Positions 22,545-34,298 of a DNA stretch of 64,000 bases are shown here, one piece after another. The DNA is from Peltaster fructicola (taxonomy: Eukaryota; Ascomycota; Dothideomycetes). Under the pieces are notes generated by a model that was given only the letters and a program-made list of their open reading frames with translations, was not told the origin of the DNA and searched no databases. The stretch is from NCBI GenBank assembly GCA_001592805.2, contig CP051140.1, positions 1,117,501-1,181,500 on the forward strand, given 5' to 3'. The translations under genes were made by a program, and so were the position numbers. Positions within the stretch are counted from its first letter, which is position 1, and each line of letters starts with the position of its first letter.

Positions 22545-23845
22545 ATGGCTGCTTTCCGATTCATCCTCCCGGCTTTGGCCATCGCCGCCGGCGTCTCAGG
22601 TAAGAGCATTGCAATGGGATGAGCAGGAGCAAGAGACTGATACCCGACACAGCACAGAGCAGCAGCTGCTCCATTAGTTCGACCACGACTATTCAGAACT
22701 CCGGAGATGGACGGGCTCTCGCTTCGTGTACCACATTCTCTGGCAGCATTGCCATTGCCACTGGCACTACCGACACCATTGATCTGAGTGGCATTCAGGA
22801 GATCACTGGCAGCTTGACTGCTGACAGCGCACGAATGCTTCCCGGTCTCGTTAGCACCGACATGACCACCATCGGCAGCTCTTTCACCCTCTCCAACCTC
22901 TCAGTCCTCTCAACGCTCACCTTCCCATCGCTCTCCTCGGTTCAGACGATCGACTGGAACGGTCTTCCAGCTCTCCAGGGACTGACCTTCACAAAGGGTG
23001 TTCAGATGGCCAGTAGTCTTTCCGTGCAGAACACTCAGCTTGGCTCTCTCAGTGGTATCAACCTCGCACAGGTCGACACTGTGGTCATTGCCAACAACGG
23101 ATACCTGAACGACATCAACATGCAGCTCGGCAATGTCACAAACAACCTTCGTCTTCAGGCCAACGGTGGCAAGGTCGTTGCCACATTCCCAAACCTCATT
23201 TGGGCCAACAACCTTGACATCAACAACGTGACGACTTTCAGCGTTCCATCTCTTGCCGCCGTGAACAAGACACTCAACCTCCAGAGTGACTACTTCACAT
23301 CTTTCAGCGCTGCCAATTTGACATCGATCGGTCAAGATCTGATCATCAAGGATTGCTCGCAGCTTAACAACCTCAGCTTCCCACTGCTTACGACCGTCAC
23401 TGCTGCTCTCACTGTTGCCAACAACTCCAAGTTGACGCAGATCAGTGGATTCCCACAGCTCAACTTTGTTGGTGGTGCACTCGACTTCACCGGAAACTTC
23501 TCCAGGTAAGCAATACCCGAGTCCAGCTACGGCAATCATGCTAATGTATCTTGCAGCGCCACTCTTCCATCCATCAAGACTGTCAGGGGCACATTCAACG
23601 TGCAGTCTCAGCAGAACATTGATAGCACCTGCAGCACTTTCCAGAGCCTTGCGGGAATCAACAACGTTATCCAGGGACCATACACTTGCAACGGCACCGT
23701 CGCCAACCCAACCACCGAGGGTGGATCTTCCGGTACAAGCAGCAGCAGCAGCTCCAAGTCTTCCACTGCAGCAGCAAGCGCAATGCAGCTCCCAGCTATC
23801 ACTGGTCTGCTTGGTGTTGTCGCAGCTGTCTTCGGTCTTCTCTAA
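22545..23845 (+). CDS. ECM33: GPI-anchored cell wall organisation protein Ecm33
   Basis: Three exons: 22545-22599, 22653-23505 and 23557-23845 (introns 53 and 51 nt; GTAAGA and GTAAGC donors), giving 398 aa. Exon 1 encodes a signal peptide (MAAFRFILPALAIAAGVS, then AQS). The body is a leucine-rich, receptor-L-like repeat domain with many Asn-linked glycosylation sites (for example NVTNN, NKTL, NNSK) and segments such as LSGIQEITGSL and LTVANNSKLTQI. The C-terminus is a Ser/Gly-rich linker (about 15 Ser) ending in a hydrophobic GPI-addition signal (MQLPAITGLLGVVAAVFGLL). Ecm33 proteins act at the plasma membrane and wall and are needed for wall integrity. Splice junctions close in frame, with the first exon exactly covering the signal peptide as in other fungi. 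Confidence 0.94.
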
Positions 23846-25460
23846 GCGTGTGGAGAAATATTGTCGCAAATGCCTGGTCGAGGAACAAGAGATGACCTAC
23901 AATGCTCGAGCATGGGGAACGGTCTAGCATACAAGCAGCCTGAGTCGTCTGCCCGGGGAGAGCGCTTCCGCTGGGTAAAGACAGCAGACCTGCTACGAGG
24001 CGTTCGTACTGTACCACATTGGATCGGCATGGGATGAGCAGTCATTTTCACTCAACCACAAACAACTGTCTTTTTCGTTGAGCTTGGTGTAGATTGGAGG
24101 TTAGCATGGAAGTCCTGTGCTACCAGTCACTTTCGCCAAACATGGTGCATAGATTAATAATGTAGCTGCAATGGAAAGTATCAATACACTAGAGACTCTT
24201 CTTTGCTATCGATCGATGGGCACGGTCCCGTGCGACCACGGCACGTTCTGGATGTCCTGGTAACTGGTAGCTTAGCCTTCGAGTCCATTGCATCCGCGGA
24301 TACCCATGCAGTGTGACCTCGAGTGCTCGAGTCGACGTCAGCCACTGTACTGTCCGACCAAGATTGGCAGTGAGGAGGCTTGCAGTAACACATTTGATTG
24401 GAAAGTCCTTCAGTGTCGTGTTACGTATCACTTCTGTTAGGCTTGACTGACTGCTATCAGAGAGTGTCAAGCGTCTAGCGACGCCATCCCATGCTCATCG
24501 CACCGAGTTTCGCATAGCTTGTACGACAGCGTGGCTTGGTGTAACTTTTGACTCTCTCGTTCCATTCGGTCGAGATACACATGGCTCTCGCCTAGACGCG
24601 AGCTCTCACGGTTTGCTGCATGCTCCCAGACGACAGACGCGGTGAGGCCGAACACAACGTAGACGCTGCAGCCGTCATCGTACCAGCGACTCGACTGATA
24701 CATCACATATTCTTTTGAATACTGTACTTCCCGCACACTCGAAGCATCCGAGCCTAGCTAACTAACGACTCTTAACACATCACGGCAAGTTACGTTGCAC
24801 CACGCATGCGATCCACAAACGTTGGGGACCCGTGGTTGTTTGCTGGAGCACTAAGACATCGATGGTGGAACTTGAATATGGCGGTGAGGTCCGTGGCGAT
24901 GATGACAACAAAGAGTCCTGCACGACATCTGCAGTAGTCTTGCATTGCGAACTACGGCCGGCTGATGATCATAGATGTAAGGGATGGTATAACAACCAGC
25001 AACCACCATGCTCGATCGGTAAGGTAGGTTGGCGGTAGTAGGCATCACCCTTCGGCACGTTGAGAGCTCATTGGTCTTCCTAGAGGTGTGGGATTTTTCT
25101 ACAGAAGGCTACAAGGGTCAGGACTCGTCTGGTTGGTCGATGGGAAGCAAGTCGAGTGAACCTACGACCTGCTTATATAGGCACGCACGAGCAACACATC
25201 CCTTGGAGCCAGCCATGGAATGACTTCCCCGATGATCTATCAAGAGCAGAGCCGTCGACAACAGGGACATGTGGGTCAACCACGAATGTCGATGTGCCAA
25301 GTTGGCTATCAATCATCACATTGCTGCACACATGAGGGACCCGATCGAGCATAAATACGTCTGGAGTTTCCGCTCCCATCAGCTCGTATCTTGCGTTTAG
25401 CTCTCTTGAAACATCTCAAGACGCTTCTGATACTAGCAAAGCTTCGCATACTGAACAACT
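23846..25460. other. Intergenic, 1.6 kb
   Basis: Only short scattered frames on both strands, none recognisable. Near the right end a TATA-like CATAAATACG (about 25348-25360) lies some 105 bp before the ATG at 25461 and may be the promoter of the next gene. Confidence 0.45.
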
Positions 25461-26424
25461 ATGCAGTCCAACAGACCCTTCGATCCTATACGGGACGATG
25501 TACACTACGCTGAAGAGCTGTCAGGGTTGGTCAGCAAGTCTCGGCAGTTGTCTGACACACTGACTCTCGAGCAGGTTTCATCTCCCACCTATTCGGACCG
25601 GGATACAAGAAGGTCGTCTTCCAGCATACAGCACGATCATGTCACCTTTTGGCTCTCTTCAGCTCGGTCAAGACAGAATCATGTCCGGATACGACAGTTC
25701 ATATGACAGCATGACTCCAACACACACGCCCAGAGGCAGCAGTATCGAGAGCACTGGGCGGCCGCACACTCTACACAATAGCCGTCGTCGACGGATGCGA
25801 GACGCTGCGGCAGCAAGGACCAGACAACGACAGCTCGATCCACAAGCAAAGAACCTCTGCAAAGCTCACAAGGCCTTGGGAGACCGTCAGAATCAAGCAT
25901 TGTTTCTCCAGTATATGGCAGATATATTGGTGATTATCTGTGGCTACAAAGCGCAGAAGCTGCAGACCAAGGGCAACGGGCGAAAGGCAGGCCTTGTCAT
26001 GTCCAAGGATGAGATTCAAGGTGCATTGATCAACTTCCACAACGGCCTATTCCGCGAACAGTTCGCTGCCGTTGCTCGCAAGGGACCTGAAGGTTACGCC
26101 GAACTGCAGCGCAAATATCTTGGCTGGATCAAGCAGGGCGATGTACTGTCGGAGGGTGATCTGAAGGTCTTTCGACTGCATAAGGACAACATTTTCGCCG
26201 ATCCAGACAGCGACAATGAGCCATGTATCCCGATGCCGGAGAGTGACCCGCGCAAGGGTGCGTGTAGCACGCATACGGACGAAGAGAGCCAAGAGCAGAG
26301 CAAAGACGCCTCTGGCAATCCCGATGCTCGACAGTGTCGACTGTTGCGGCGGATGGCAAACTGGGAGCGCAACTTTGCTCGAATCGTAGAAGAGGTGGAA
26401 GTCAAAAAAGCATCGTCTATCTAG
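25461..26424 (+). CDS. Hypothetical protein
   Basis: The continuous part is 25639-26424. I favour a two-exon model: 25461-25574, an 88-nt intron (25575-25662; GTTTCA donor, very pyrimidine-rich CTCTCTTCAG acceptor) and 25663-26424, giving about 291 aa. The grounds are a TATA-like box and good start context at 25461, and phase 0 at both splice sites. The donor is weak, so a start at 25639 or 25681 remains possible. The protein has a Ser/Thr/Arg-rich N-terminus, a basic stretch (NSRRRRMRDAAAARTRQRQ), a helical central part (AHKALGDRQNQALFLQYMAD, then DEIQGALINFHNGLFREQF) and an acidic tail. I recognise no domain. Confidence 0.55.
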
Positions 26425-27423
26425 ACGGGTAGCACGTCCCGGGAGCCATGGTATAATCTTTCGTTACACTCACAGTATTACTTAGCGATGGCGTAGGAGG
26501 TCAGTTGGGGTTTCGTACTTGGGAAGGTCTTCAAAAGCGATGTAGCCTTACTTAACGATGAGACGACGAGTTGGCGATACGGCAGAGACCGTTCTCGCCC
26601 ACCTTGTAGCTGTATACTAGCTCAACAAAGCTTGCATCTTGGTAAGCTTGTACTGAGCATATTCCATTGAGATGGAGCTGCGATCTCAGTTGTGCCGAGT
26701 GAGGTTGTCCGGCGATAGTGCGGCAGTCTGCAAGCAGCAGAGCCGATATGCGGTGCATTGTTGATGAACGTTGCTTGCCCTGATTGTACGTTGCTGAGCG
26801 TGTCACCAGGTCTTCGCCCACTGGCTGAGTGCCAAATCTCATACTCAAAGTGCGGTCTATCGAGAGTAGAGATGGTCAGCATCAGCATTTGCCTAGTTGC
26901 ATAGGACGAATGAGCTGAGCGGAAGTCGCCAAGCCAAAACGGCGCTAATCTACTATAGCAAGATTGCTGGGATTCTTGCTGAGAGTGAGAAGTACAGCCC
27001 AGCTCCTTCGCCGCAGCACAACCGTAACTCCTTAGATATCCTTTCTTATGCCGCGTCGTATGTGACAGCTGTGCTGCTTCACTTCTCTGATTTTGTATCC
27101 TCTCGACAAGCACAGCACCGCCTAACTGCTGCGTCGTCATCATCCTTCCGACTTGTGCCCGGTAATCCTTTTTCTGCCCAGCGCCATCCACGCCATTGCT
27201 CCCAACGTCATCCTGTCGCTACAACAACAACTGGACAGAACCTCGAACGCCCACTACACTTCTTCCCAAAACCCGCATCGCAAGCTTGCCCATCATTCGG
27301 CGCAGGAGCATCTCGCAAGCGTCGAGCCCGATTCGTCCCAAGGGCTGGTTCTCTTTCGCGAGCCGGACGGGCTCGCCGCTGCATAGAGTTGGTGGCATCG
27401 AGGAAGCGCAAGAAGACTCGAAT
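26425..27423. other. Intergenic, 1.0 kb upstream of MNN9
   Basis: Overlapping open frames between 26897 and 27423 have no recognisable similarity and are pyrimidine/CA-rich, as leaders are. One of them runs in frame into MNN9, so an N-terminal extension from 27196 is formally possible but unlike the family. Confidence 0.45.
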
Positions 27424-28837
27424 ATGATGCTGCCAAAAGGAGGTGTCACATGGAAATCCGCCCAGGCGAATCTACCGCCGACGCGCGCGATATGGAAAAC
27501 CATTTCACAGACGAGAGTCGTGCTTTCTGTCGCGCTGGCTACTATTGTCTTCCTGCTATGGAGAGGTGTTAGCGGCACTGCAGGCGAGATGCAGAAGTGA
27601 GTTCGAGCAGGCGACAGTACAATGGGCATAATGTCACTGACACACGCAGATTCTACTGCTTCGGACCAGATAGATCGCCAATGCAGATGAATGCGAACGA
27701 GCAGGCAGAATGGGCTGGACATCTGCAAACTCCAGTAATCTTCAACCACCACGCGCCAATTGAGATCAACAGCAGCACCATCAAGCACGTCGATCTCAAC
27801 AAGATTCACTCTACTACGAAAGCAATCATCAACGAGGAGAAAGTGCTCATCCTGACACCACTACGAGATGCTGCACCATACCTCGAGCAGCACTTTGATC
27901 TGCTTTCAACGCTTACATATCCGCACAATCTTATAGATCTTGGATTCTTGGTCGGAAATAGCAAGGACGACACACTGGCAGTTCTGTCTACTGAACTCGA
28001 GCGCCTCCAGGCAAGAGCAGATGTTCGCTTCAGGAGCGTCACGATCATTGAGAAAGATTTCGACGTCAAGGTCAGCCAATCTGTTGAGGACAGACATGGT
28101 TTTGCAGCACAAGGACCCCGCAGAATGGCCATGGGAAAGGCCAGAAACTACCTGCTAAGCGCTGCACTCAAAGAAGACCACAGCTGGGTGTACTGGCGTG
28201 ACGTGGATATCAAGGAGAGTCCACACAAGATCATTGAAGACTTCATCGCCCATGACAGAGACGTGTTGGTGCCAAGTGAGTCGAGATGGCGATGGTGTAA
28301 TCAGGCAAGTGCTAATTTCATGGATAGACATTTGGTTCCATCGTTACAAGGATGGTGTCGATATCGAAGGTCGTTTTGACTACAACTCTTGGCAAGAATC
28401 AGAGACAGGTCGTAAGCTTGCTGCTTCACTCCCGCCTGATGTCGTCCTTGCTGAAGGTCAGTCTTGAGGACCTCCGCCTGTAACACAAGCTAACGAGCTC
28501 TTCAGGCTACAAGGAGTACAAGACTGAGCGTACCTATATGGCTCGTATGGGCAACTGGCGTGAAGACAAAGATGTCGAAATCCCTCTTGATGGTATCGGA
28601 GGTGTGAATATAGTGGTGAAAGCCGACGTCCACCGATCAGGTTTGTCCACTTGTCTCGACATTCTGAGCAATGCTGACATCCACACAGGCATCAACTTCC
28701 CATGCTATGCCTTTGAGAACCAAGCTGAAACGGAAGGCTTCGCCAAGATGGCCAAGCGAGCTGGCTATGGAGTGTACGGTCTGCCTAACTATGTTGTCTG
28801 GCACATCGACACCGAGGAGAAGCCTGGTAATGCATAA
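27424..28837 (+). CDS. MNN9: Mannan polymerase complex subunit Mnn9 (Anp1 family glycosyltransferase)
   Basis: Five exons: 27424-27596, 27650-28275, 28328-28456, 28506-28640 and 28689-28837 (introns 53, 52, 49 and 48 nt), giving 403 aa. Type II membrane protein: short cytosolic MMLPKGGVTWKSAQANLPP, a transmembrane anchor (VVLSVALATIVFLLW), then the lumenal GT62 domain starting FYCFGPDRSPMQMNANEQAE. Conserved motifs include LILTPLRDAAPYL, GNSKDDTLAVL, the DxD-type metal site in WVYWRDVDI, FHRYKDGVDIEGRFDYN and NFPCYAFENQAETEGFAK. Mnn9 acts in the cis-Golgi in the alpha-1,6-mannan polymerase that builds the N-glycan outer chain. Intron 4 is 48 nt without a stop in frame, so an unspliced reading would insert 16 residues inside a conserved block. 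Start could be Met2. Confidence 0.95.
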
Positions 28838-29294
28838 TATCTAACATAATGAGGCATTTTGTTGAAGGATACGGAGCCTTCAAAAGTACGGATCGTGTTT
28901 CGAGCCATGACTTACTTGTTGTGAGCGCTCGGACCGATCCAATGGCAATGTGCTACACGGCCTGAGGCTGCTGATGGAGGATCTGAAGATATCATTCAAC
29001 ACTCTTCTGTCAGTCATGTGGCGTTGGTCGGAGCTGTACATAGATCTGCTTGAGCATATGAACTCGAATCGCAGCCATTTTCTCCCCTCAATGGTCCCAA
29101 GTCTCGCTCTTTCAGAGTATGGTTGTAGGTGTAGTTCATGTACAGATGATGTCACAGATTGGAGCTTCATGTTCAGCTTGTGCATACGACCATACTACAC
29201 ACTCCTGGAGACCTATAATGACTACAGCTAAATCGCTACTGCCCATCAGCACAGCCAAGCTTGAACAGAGGTAGCACTGCGTCCTCATACAACA
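28838..29294. other. Intergenic, 457 bp
   Basis: 3' flank of MNN9 and 5' flank of the small membrane-protein gene. I see nothing encoded. Confidence 0.5.
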
Positions 29295-29741
29295 ATGGGA
29301 GCCCGACTCTCACAACCCAAAGGCCCAGGTGGAGAGTCGTCTGTGTCGTCCAGACCTGCACCACCGCCATCACCAGCACAACCATGGGGACGTAGAAGGC
29401 TCAACTCACGCACGCTAGTCGCTCCAGCAGCTGCTGCGACTATGGCAATCCTACTCTTCGTCTATGCCCGGACCAGCATACGCGCAGCGAAAGCCAATGC
29501 TCAGCGACACCGTGAAGCTGACAGTGGCGGCGAAGGACTGAGTCTTGTCAATGAGAACAGGAGGAGACATGGCACTGCACAGAAGCTAGAGGAGCGAGGG
29601 ATGCTGAAGGAGCTTGCAGATACTGCTCGCCAAGACCTTTTCGGTCAATCGAAGTCAGCCGCCAGAGAGGTACGCACAGCCAAGAGCGGTCGTAGTGAAG
29701 AAGATGAGAGGCTTCGCAACCTTACTGGCAAGGGTGGTTGA
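29295..29741 (+). CDS. Small single-pass membrane protein, unknown function
   Basis: A single exon of 148 aa. It begins with a Pro/Ser-rich segment (PAPPPSPAQPWGRRR), followed by one hydrophobic helix at about residues 40-58 (LVAPAAAATMAILLFVYA) and a long charged, probably helical C-terminal part rich in Glu, Arg and Lys. There is no cleavable signal motif. The arginine cluster before the helix could give a tail-in orientation or serve as a mitochondrial targeting sequence, but neither can be decided here. I recognise no family. The good start context, lack of introns and position between two confident genes support a real gene. Confidence 0.6.
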   Translation: MGARLSQPKGPGGESSVSSRPAPPPSPAQPWGRRRLNSRTLVAPAAAATMAILLFVYARTSIRAAKANAQRHREADSGGEGLSLVNENRRRHGTAQKLEERGMLKELADTARQDLFGQSKSAAREVRTAKSGRSEEDERLRNLTGKGG

Positions 29742-30200
29742 GTTTATAGTGGGAGAGGATGGTCCTCGCAATGAATTGATGAGACGACGAGGTACCCAGG
29801 CCAGTACCGTCAGACACTTTCGTTCAGTCAAAGCAGCTGCAACAGTGTTGCTGCAATGTATCGACCGCTCAGCAGCCAGGAAGTATGTCACGCCAGCACC
29901 AGGACATTGCGCTCGACTGGAAGAAATGATGCTACTGGACGGTGAAGACATGACAGGTATCATCTGCGTTGAGAGCCTTCACGCAATACAGAATGTTCAA
30001 GACTATGTATCAACAACTGCATACCTCCAATATGGCTATGCTCGGCTGCCCACTTGGCAGAACAGTCCTGAGCAACATTAGTAGCCACTCTGGCTGCAGT
30101 ATTCGCTTCATGTACGATTATGTTATGAAAGGCCGTCCCTCCGATCTTAAATGGGTATCAAATATGATGAATGTGCTGTCCAGTACAATGTGACGAGCAG
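29742..30200. other. Convergent intergenic, 459 bp
   Basis: 3' flanks of the small membrane-protein gene and the Boi-like gene. Only shadow frames occur. Confidence 0.45.
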
Positions 30201-33128
30201 CTAGTGGAGAATTTTCACAAGTTGGTCCTTCTCGAGGTCACCAAGATCGGTGATAATGCTTGGTGCTGCAGTTGGGACAGTGCTGCCAGTGATGGAGCTC
30301 CTGTTGTCCTCGGTCATGAAGGACCTGTCAACACTAAAGGCGCCATCATGCGGTGGAATGTGATCGCTCTTCAGACCATCGATGCCCAGGCCTGAGGCGA
30401 AATTGTTTTGCTCATATTCATCTTGATCAGCAAAACCTTCGTCCTTTAGAGCTGGTGGTCGTTCTCGCCTGGCACGAGCCTTCGCCAAAGAGATAGTCTC
30501 CTGGTTGTAGGTTGTGGTGACAACCCCGTCCTGATCGCGAGCGATCACAGCCTTCATGAGAGCTGCCATCCAGAGCCTGCCTTCTTGCCTGCTATTCACG
30601 GCAAAATAGTGCACGGTGGGCTTTGTGAAATTGACACCTCGTCCAGATTTTGGCGGTGTCAGCTTGAAGATGAATAGATTGTCGTCGTTTGTGCCTGGCT
30701 GTGGTGGATTCTCCCTCAGCTCCTGTTGTGCAGTTGTAGTGAGCATATCATGTGGACTTGTGGCAGCGCTACTAGCGCCAGTGACAGTGGCATGCATGAG
30801 TGTCATCTTCTCGTCCGTGGCCGGCATGACGTTGTGGAAGGAGATATCGATGAGTCCCTTCTCCTCGGTATCGTTCTCGGAGTAGTAGTACGAAAGACGA
30901 CGGCCCCTGAGGACGAACAGACGTGGCTTCCAAGTGGTCATCAGCGAACCGCTCTTCTTCTTCATCCATCCGGAGTAATCACAATCAACCATTTGTTCTG
31001 CAGGACTCTTCTTCTCTAAACCACGCGTGTAAGCTGATGTCGACTTCTTGGTTTTTGGTTTGGCTCTTCGAGGTGTCGGTTGTGGCGTGAAACCAGTACC
31101 AGATCCGGCAGATGTCCTCGAGCCGGACTTCAGGTCGAAACTGGCTGCGCCTGTGCTTGGTGTGCTCGTGTCGTCTTTGCTCGGTGATGTGTAGTCACCG
31201 TCTTTCACGGTAGACCTCTCTTGCTTCGTGACAGCATCACTGATCGCTCGCATTCCGGGAATCTTCGAAGTTTTGCTGAAGAAGGAATCTTGCCAGGCGT
31301 ACCAGGTGTAGTTGCTCCACTAGACAGGCCACTGGCTGGCATAGCGCTCAGATTCGTCGAGCTGCTGCCTGTGGGACTTCTGTACGGCTCAAGTTTGGTG
31401 ACGATGGGGTGCGCGGACTCGTTGACCGTGCTCATAGCTTTGTTGCTGTACGTTGGCATGCTGATAGTACGTGATGTGCCTGCTTTCTGACCAAAGGCGC
31501 CAGTCGTCGAGTTTGGCGAAGAGATAGGGCTGACGATCGGATCATGCAGAGAATCAGTGCTGGCGCCACGATTTACTGGATTGCTGCGACGAGCATAGCT
31601 GAGAAAGCTGCCGCTTCGAGAATGGACAGAGCCTGCCGCGCTCGAGGTGGACTTCTTTTGCAGCACGTTGCCTTTCCTGTTTCTGCTGTCTGCTTCTGTG
31701 GAGGAGTAGTAGCCCTTCTCAAGGTCGACAGGCGAGCCGGTGGTTGATGAAGCAAAAACCGGTTCTTTGTGCAGATATGGTGTGGTGTCGGTACTGACGT
31801 TATGACTGTGGCTTGCTTTACCATTCAGCTGGGATCGCTGATCGATCGAAGATTGTTTGCGATGACCAGTTGCGAAGGAGCCATCGATAGATGTTGCAGT
31901 GGAATCCACACTCGAGTGTCGCCAGTGCTGCATGGTTCGGATGTTCTGAGCCGATGGTCTGTATGTGGTGTCGGCGCGTTGAGGTGAGAGCAGGCCCGAG
32001 CCACCACTGTTGCTTCGCGACATAGCAGGCGACGTCGTGGCGTAGGTGGGAGTGTTGCTGGAGCGCAGTGGTGCGACGTTCCTGGAGTTTGTGACAGCAG
32101 CTGATGCACTTGTGCTGCGATTCCTACCCACGACCTCATTCGCCTCAAGCTCGTGGGGAGTAATGATGAGATTAGAAGCACCAGGACCAGTGTTGTTGCG
32201 CTGTGCTTCGTCCTGCAATGCCTTGATCTTATGCCATGTGCGCAGCCTGCGTCCAACAGGACCAAGATCGAACTCTTTCAGGAAGATGCTGGACTGATCC
32301 ATGGCAAGAAGGACTTCTCCAGTGATCTCTTGTTCTCTAAACACTTTACAGTGTGATCTCTCCACTCCGTGATCTTCCAGGTACTCTGCCACCTGCGCGG
32401 ATGTCCAGCTCAAAACTTCTGCTTCGGTGTGCAACTGACCCTCCTCGTCCTCGGTCTCGTGTCCAGCAATGTATGACATGCGGCTGGGATGACTGCTGTA
32501 CATTGATCCCATTGTGTCTCGTCGGTTTGCTGTTCGAAGTGCACCTGGGTGCATGTCATTCATATGCTCGTCGATGACGGTCAAAGTCTCGTGCATGACC
32601 GGCGATGTTGCGTTCGACAGGCTGATCATCTTGTTGTCGCTCGGCAGTGAAGAGCGTGTGGTGGTACTTGAGGGCTTTGAGAACGTGCTCGCTCCGCTGA
32701 TCGGGCGTTGTTGCATCGTGCTGATTGTGCTGGCGGAGGCTGGTCTTGGTAGTACTGACGAGGCTTCTTGAGCTTGCACGGCATTGGGCATGGAGCCGCT
32801 GGTGCGGCGCAGAGCAGTCATGGATTGCGAGATGGAAGCTTTTGGAGCGACCGCGGTGTACACTGTTTTTTCACGTCAGATTCAACATCCTTGCCATAAA
32901 GTAGCAGGTCCATTTCTGCTTACCTTCTGGGAAGAGGCCAGTGGTGCCGCTGTGGATATGCCGACCCAAAAACCAGCCATCGTTGAAGTCATCATCTCTT
33001 TCTATTAATTCGATCTTGTCGCCTTTGCTCAAGCTCAGTTCATCGGCGCTGCGCGCCTTGAAGTCGTGGACAACGACGAGAGTCGTGCCTGGTTGAGCTT
33101 CAGCCCTGGCTGCATCTCGGGATGCCAT
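30201..33128 (-). CDS. Boi1/Boi2-like polarity protein (SH3-SAM-PH)
   Basis: Exon 1 (33128-32924) encodes an SH3 domain (VVVHDFKARSADELSLSKGD, then GWFLGRHIHSGTTGLFPE). A 61-nt intron (32923-32863, GTAAGC donor) joins in frame to VYTAVAP. Next come a SAM domain (VLSWTSAQVAEYLEDHGVER, about 32400-32220), a long Ser/Thr-rich linker, and a PH domain near 31000-30530 (CDYSGWMKKKSGSLMTTWKP, then WMAALMKAVIARD). The architecture is that of Boi1/Boi2 and fission yeast Pob1, which link Cdc42 and formins to exocytosis at growth sites. The linker changes frame near 31262-31330: the frame up to KIPSSAKL must connect to the one reading SKIPGMRAISDAVT. No consensus intron fits, and one extra base in a short A run would restore it. 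Length is about 940 aa. Confidence 0.85.
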
Positions 33129-34298
33129 GATGAAGGCAGGACTAGGAGGAGGTGGGGATGTCTCCGTCGCTCGCTCTCATGAACAGTAAGAAGAGATGAT
33201 AAGCGCAAAGGCGCAAGGCAGGCTGTCGTGACGCCGATGCCCAAGCAGCGAGTATTAGCGAATGAGTGGTGGTGGTGGGAGGAAAGTGACGTGAATCGTA
33301 AGGTGTTTGGGTTTCCCAGCAATCCGTGATGCGAGGTTAGTGACGTGTGGATCCTCGATAGGATTTTACTATATTGCTGTGCTAAAAAGCTGCCTGTTTT
33401 CAACGAGGACCTAACGACTGGGTAGTAGATGGCCAGCCCTTGCGTTGGTCATTAGCCTATAGTGCTGTACCTGGATGAGGTGGTTCGTGTCTCGAAGATG
33501 GAATGTCCTCACGCAGCAGCACGGCTAAGGCACAATCACCTGCAGGCGCCACGAAGTCATCGGCACCTCACGTACGCATAAGGTTTCTGGGAGGCTCATT
33601 TGTTTTAGATGTGTCTATGCTGAACGCTGAACACAAGCATCAGTGGCGCCCGGATGATCGACATTGTGATCTTCTGCTAGCAACCGTCGCTTAAAGCGAT
33701 TGAGTACATGTGGCTTGTCTCAAAAAGGACCACGATCATCAAGATAAGAGTGGCTACATAGTCTTGCTGATCCAGGTGTGTCCAGGCATATGGTCAGCAA
33801 GCTCTTTCTCTGTCCATAATTTTTGGCTCGCACTACGCCGCACTGGAACATGTGTTTATATCTGTTCTCTTCTTGCGAGTCTGGCTTTCTGTTCTTCTAC
33901 CAACCTCATGCAAGGCATTCGCGTATTCTTGAGCCACTTTTAACGGTAGGTGCTAAGGTCTGAATCAAGTAGCTTTTTGACGACGGTTTGTTGTCGGTTT
34001 CAATGGACTGTATGGTCAAGAGATGTCCACGCGAACAGCACAACATTGACATCAAGACTACCTTACACGAGTCACTTCTGAAGCGGCTGCTCGAGCCACA
34101 TACCACACCTCCTCGTATATCCCCATCATCACCCAGTCTTTCATTTCGGAGTTCCGTCAAGCCATACATTAGGTAAAACACAAGACAACCCGAACACTCA
34201 ACCGCCATAGGAGAACAGGTGCTTGTGCCTTGCCAAATCTACAACACAAGACACACATCTTCGCATTGCAATCTCAACAGCGCTTCAACTGAGTTACC
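33129..34298. other. Intergenic, 1.2 kb
   Basis: 5' flanks of the divergent Boi-like (minus) and SP-RING (plus) genes. All frames are short. No repeats or RNA genes were seen. Confidence 0.5.

Noticed and set aside
22910-23869. 319-aa minus-strand frame opposite ECM33
   Set aside because: Shadow of the codon-biased ECM33 exon; no domain, and it crosses the ECM33 stop and an intron.
27196-27423. In-frame 76-codon extension upstream of MNN9
   Set aside because: It is basic, Ser/Arg-rich and unlike the family; MMLPKGG at 27424 is the conserved Mnn9 N-terminus.
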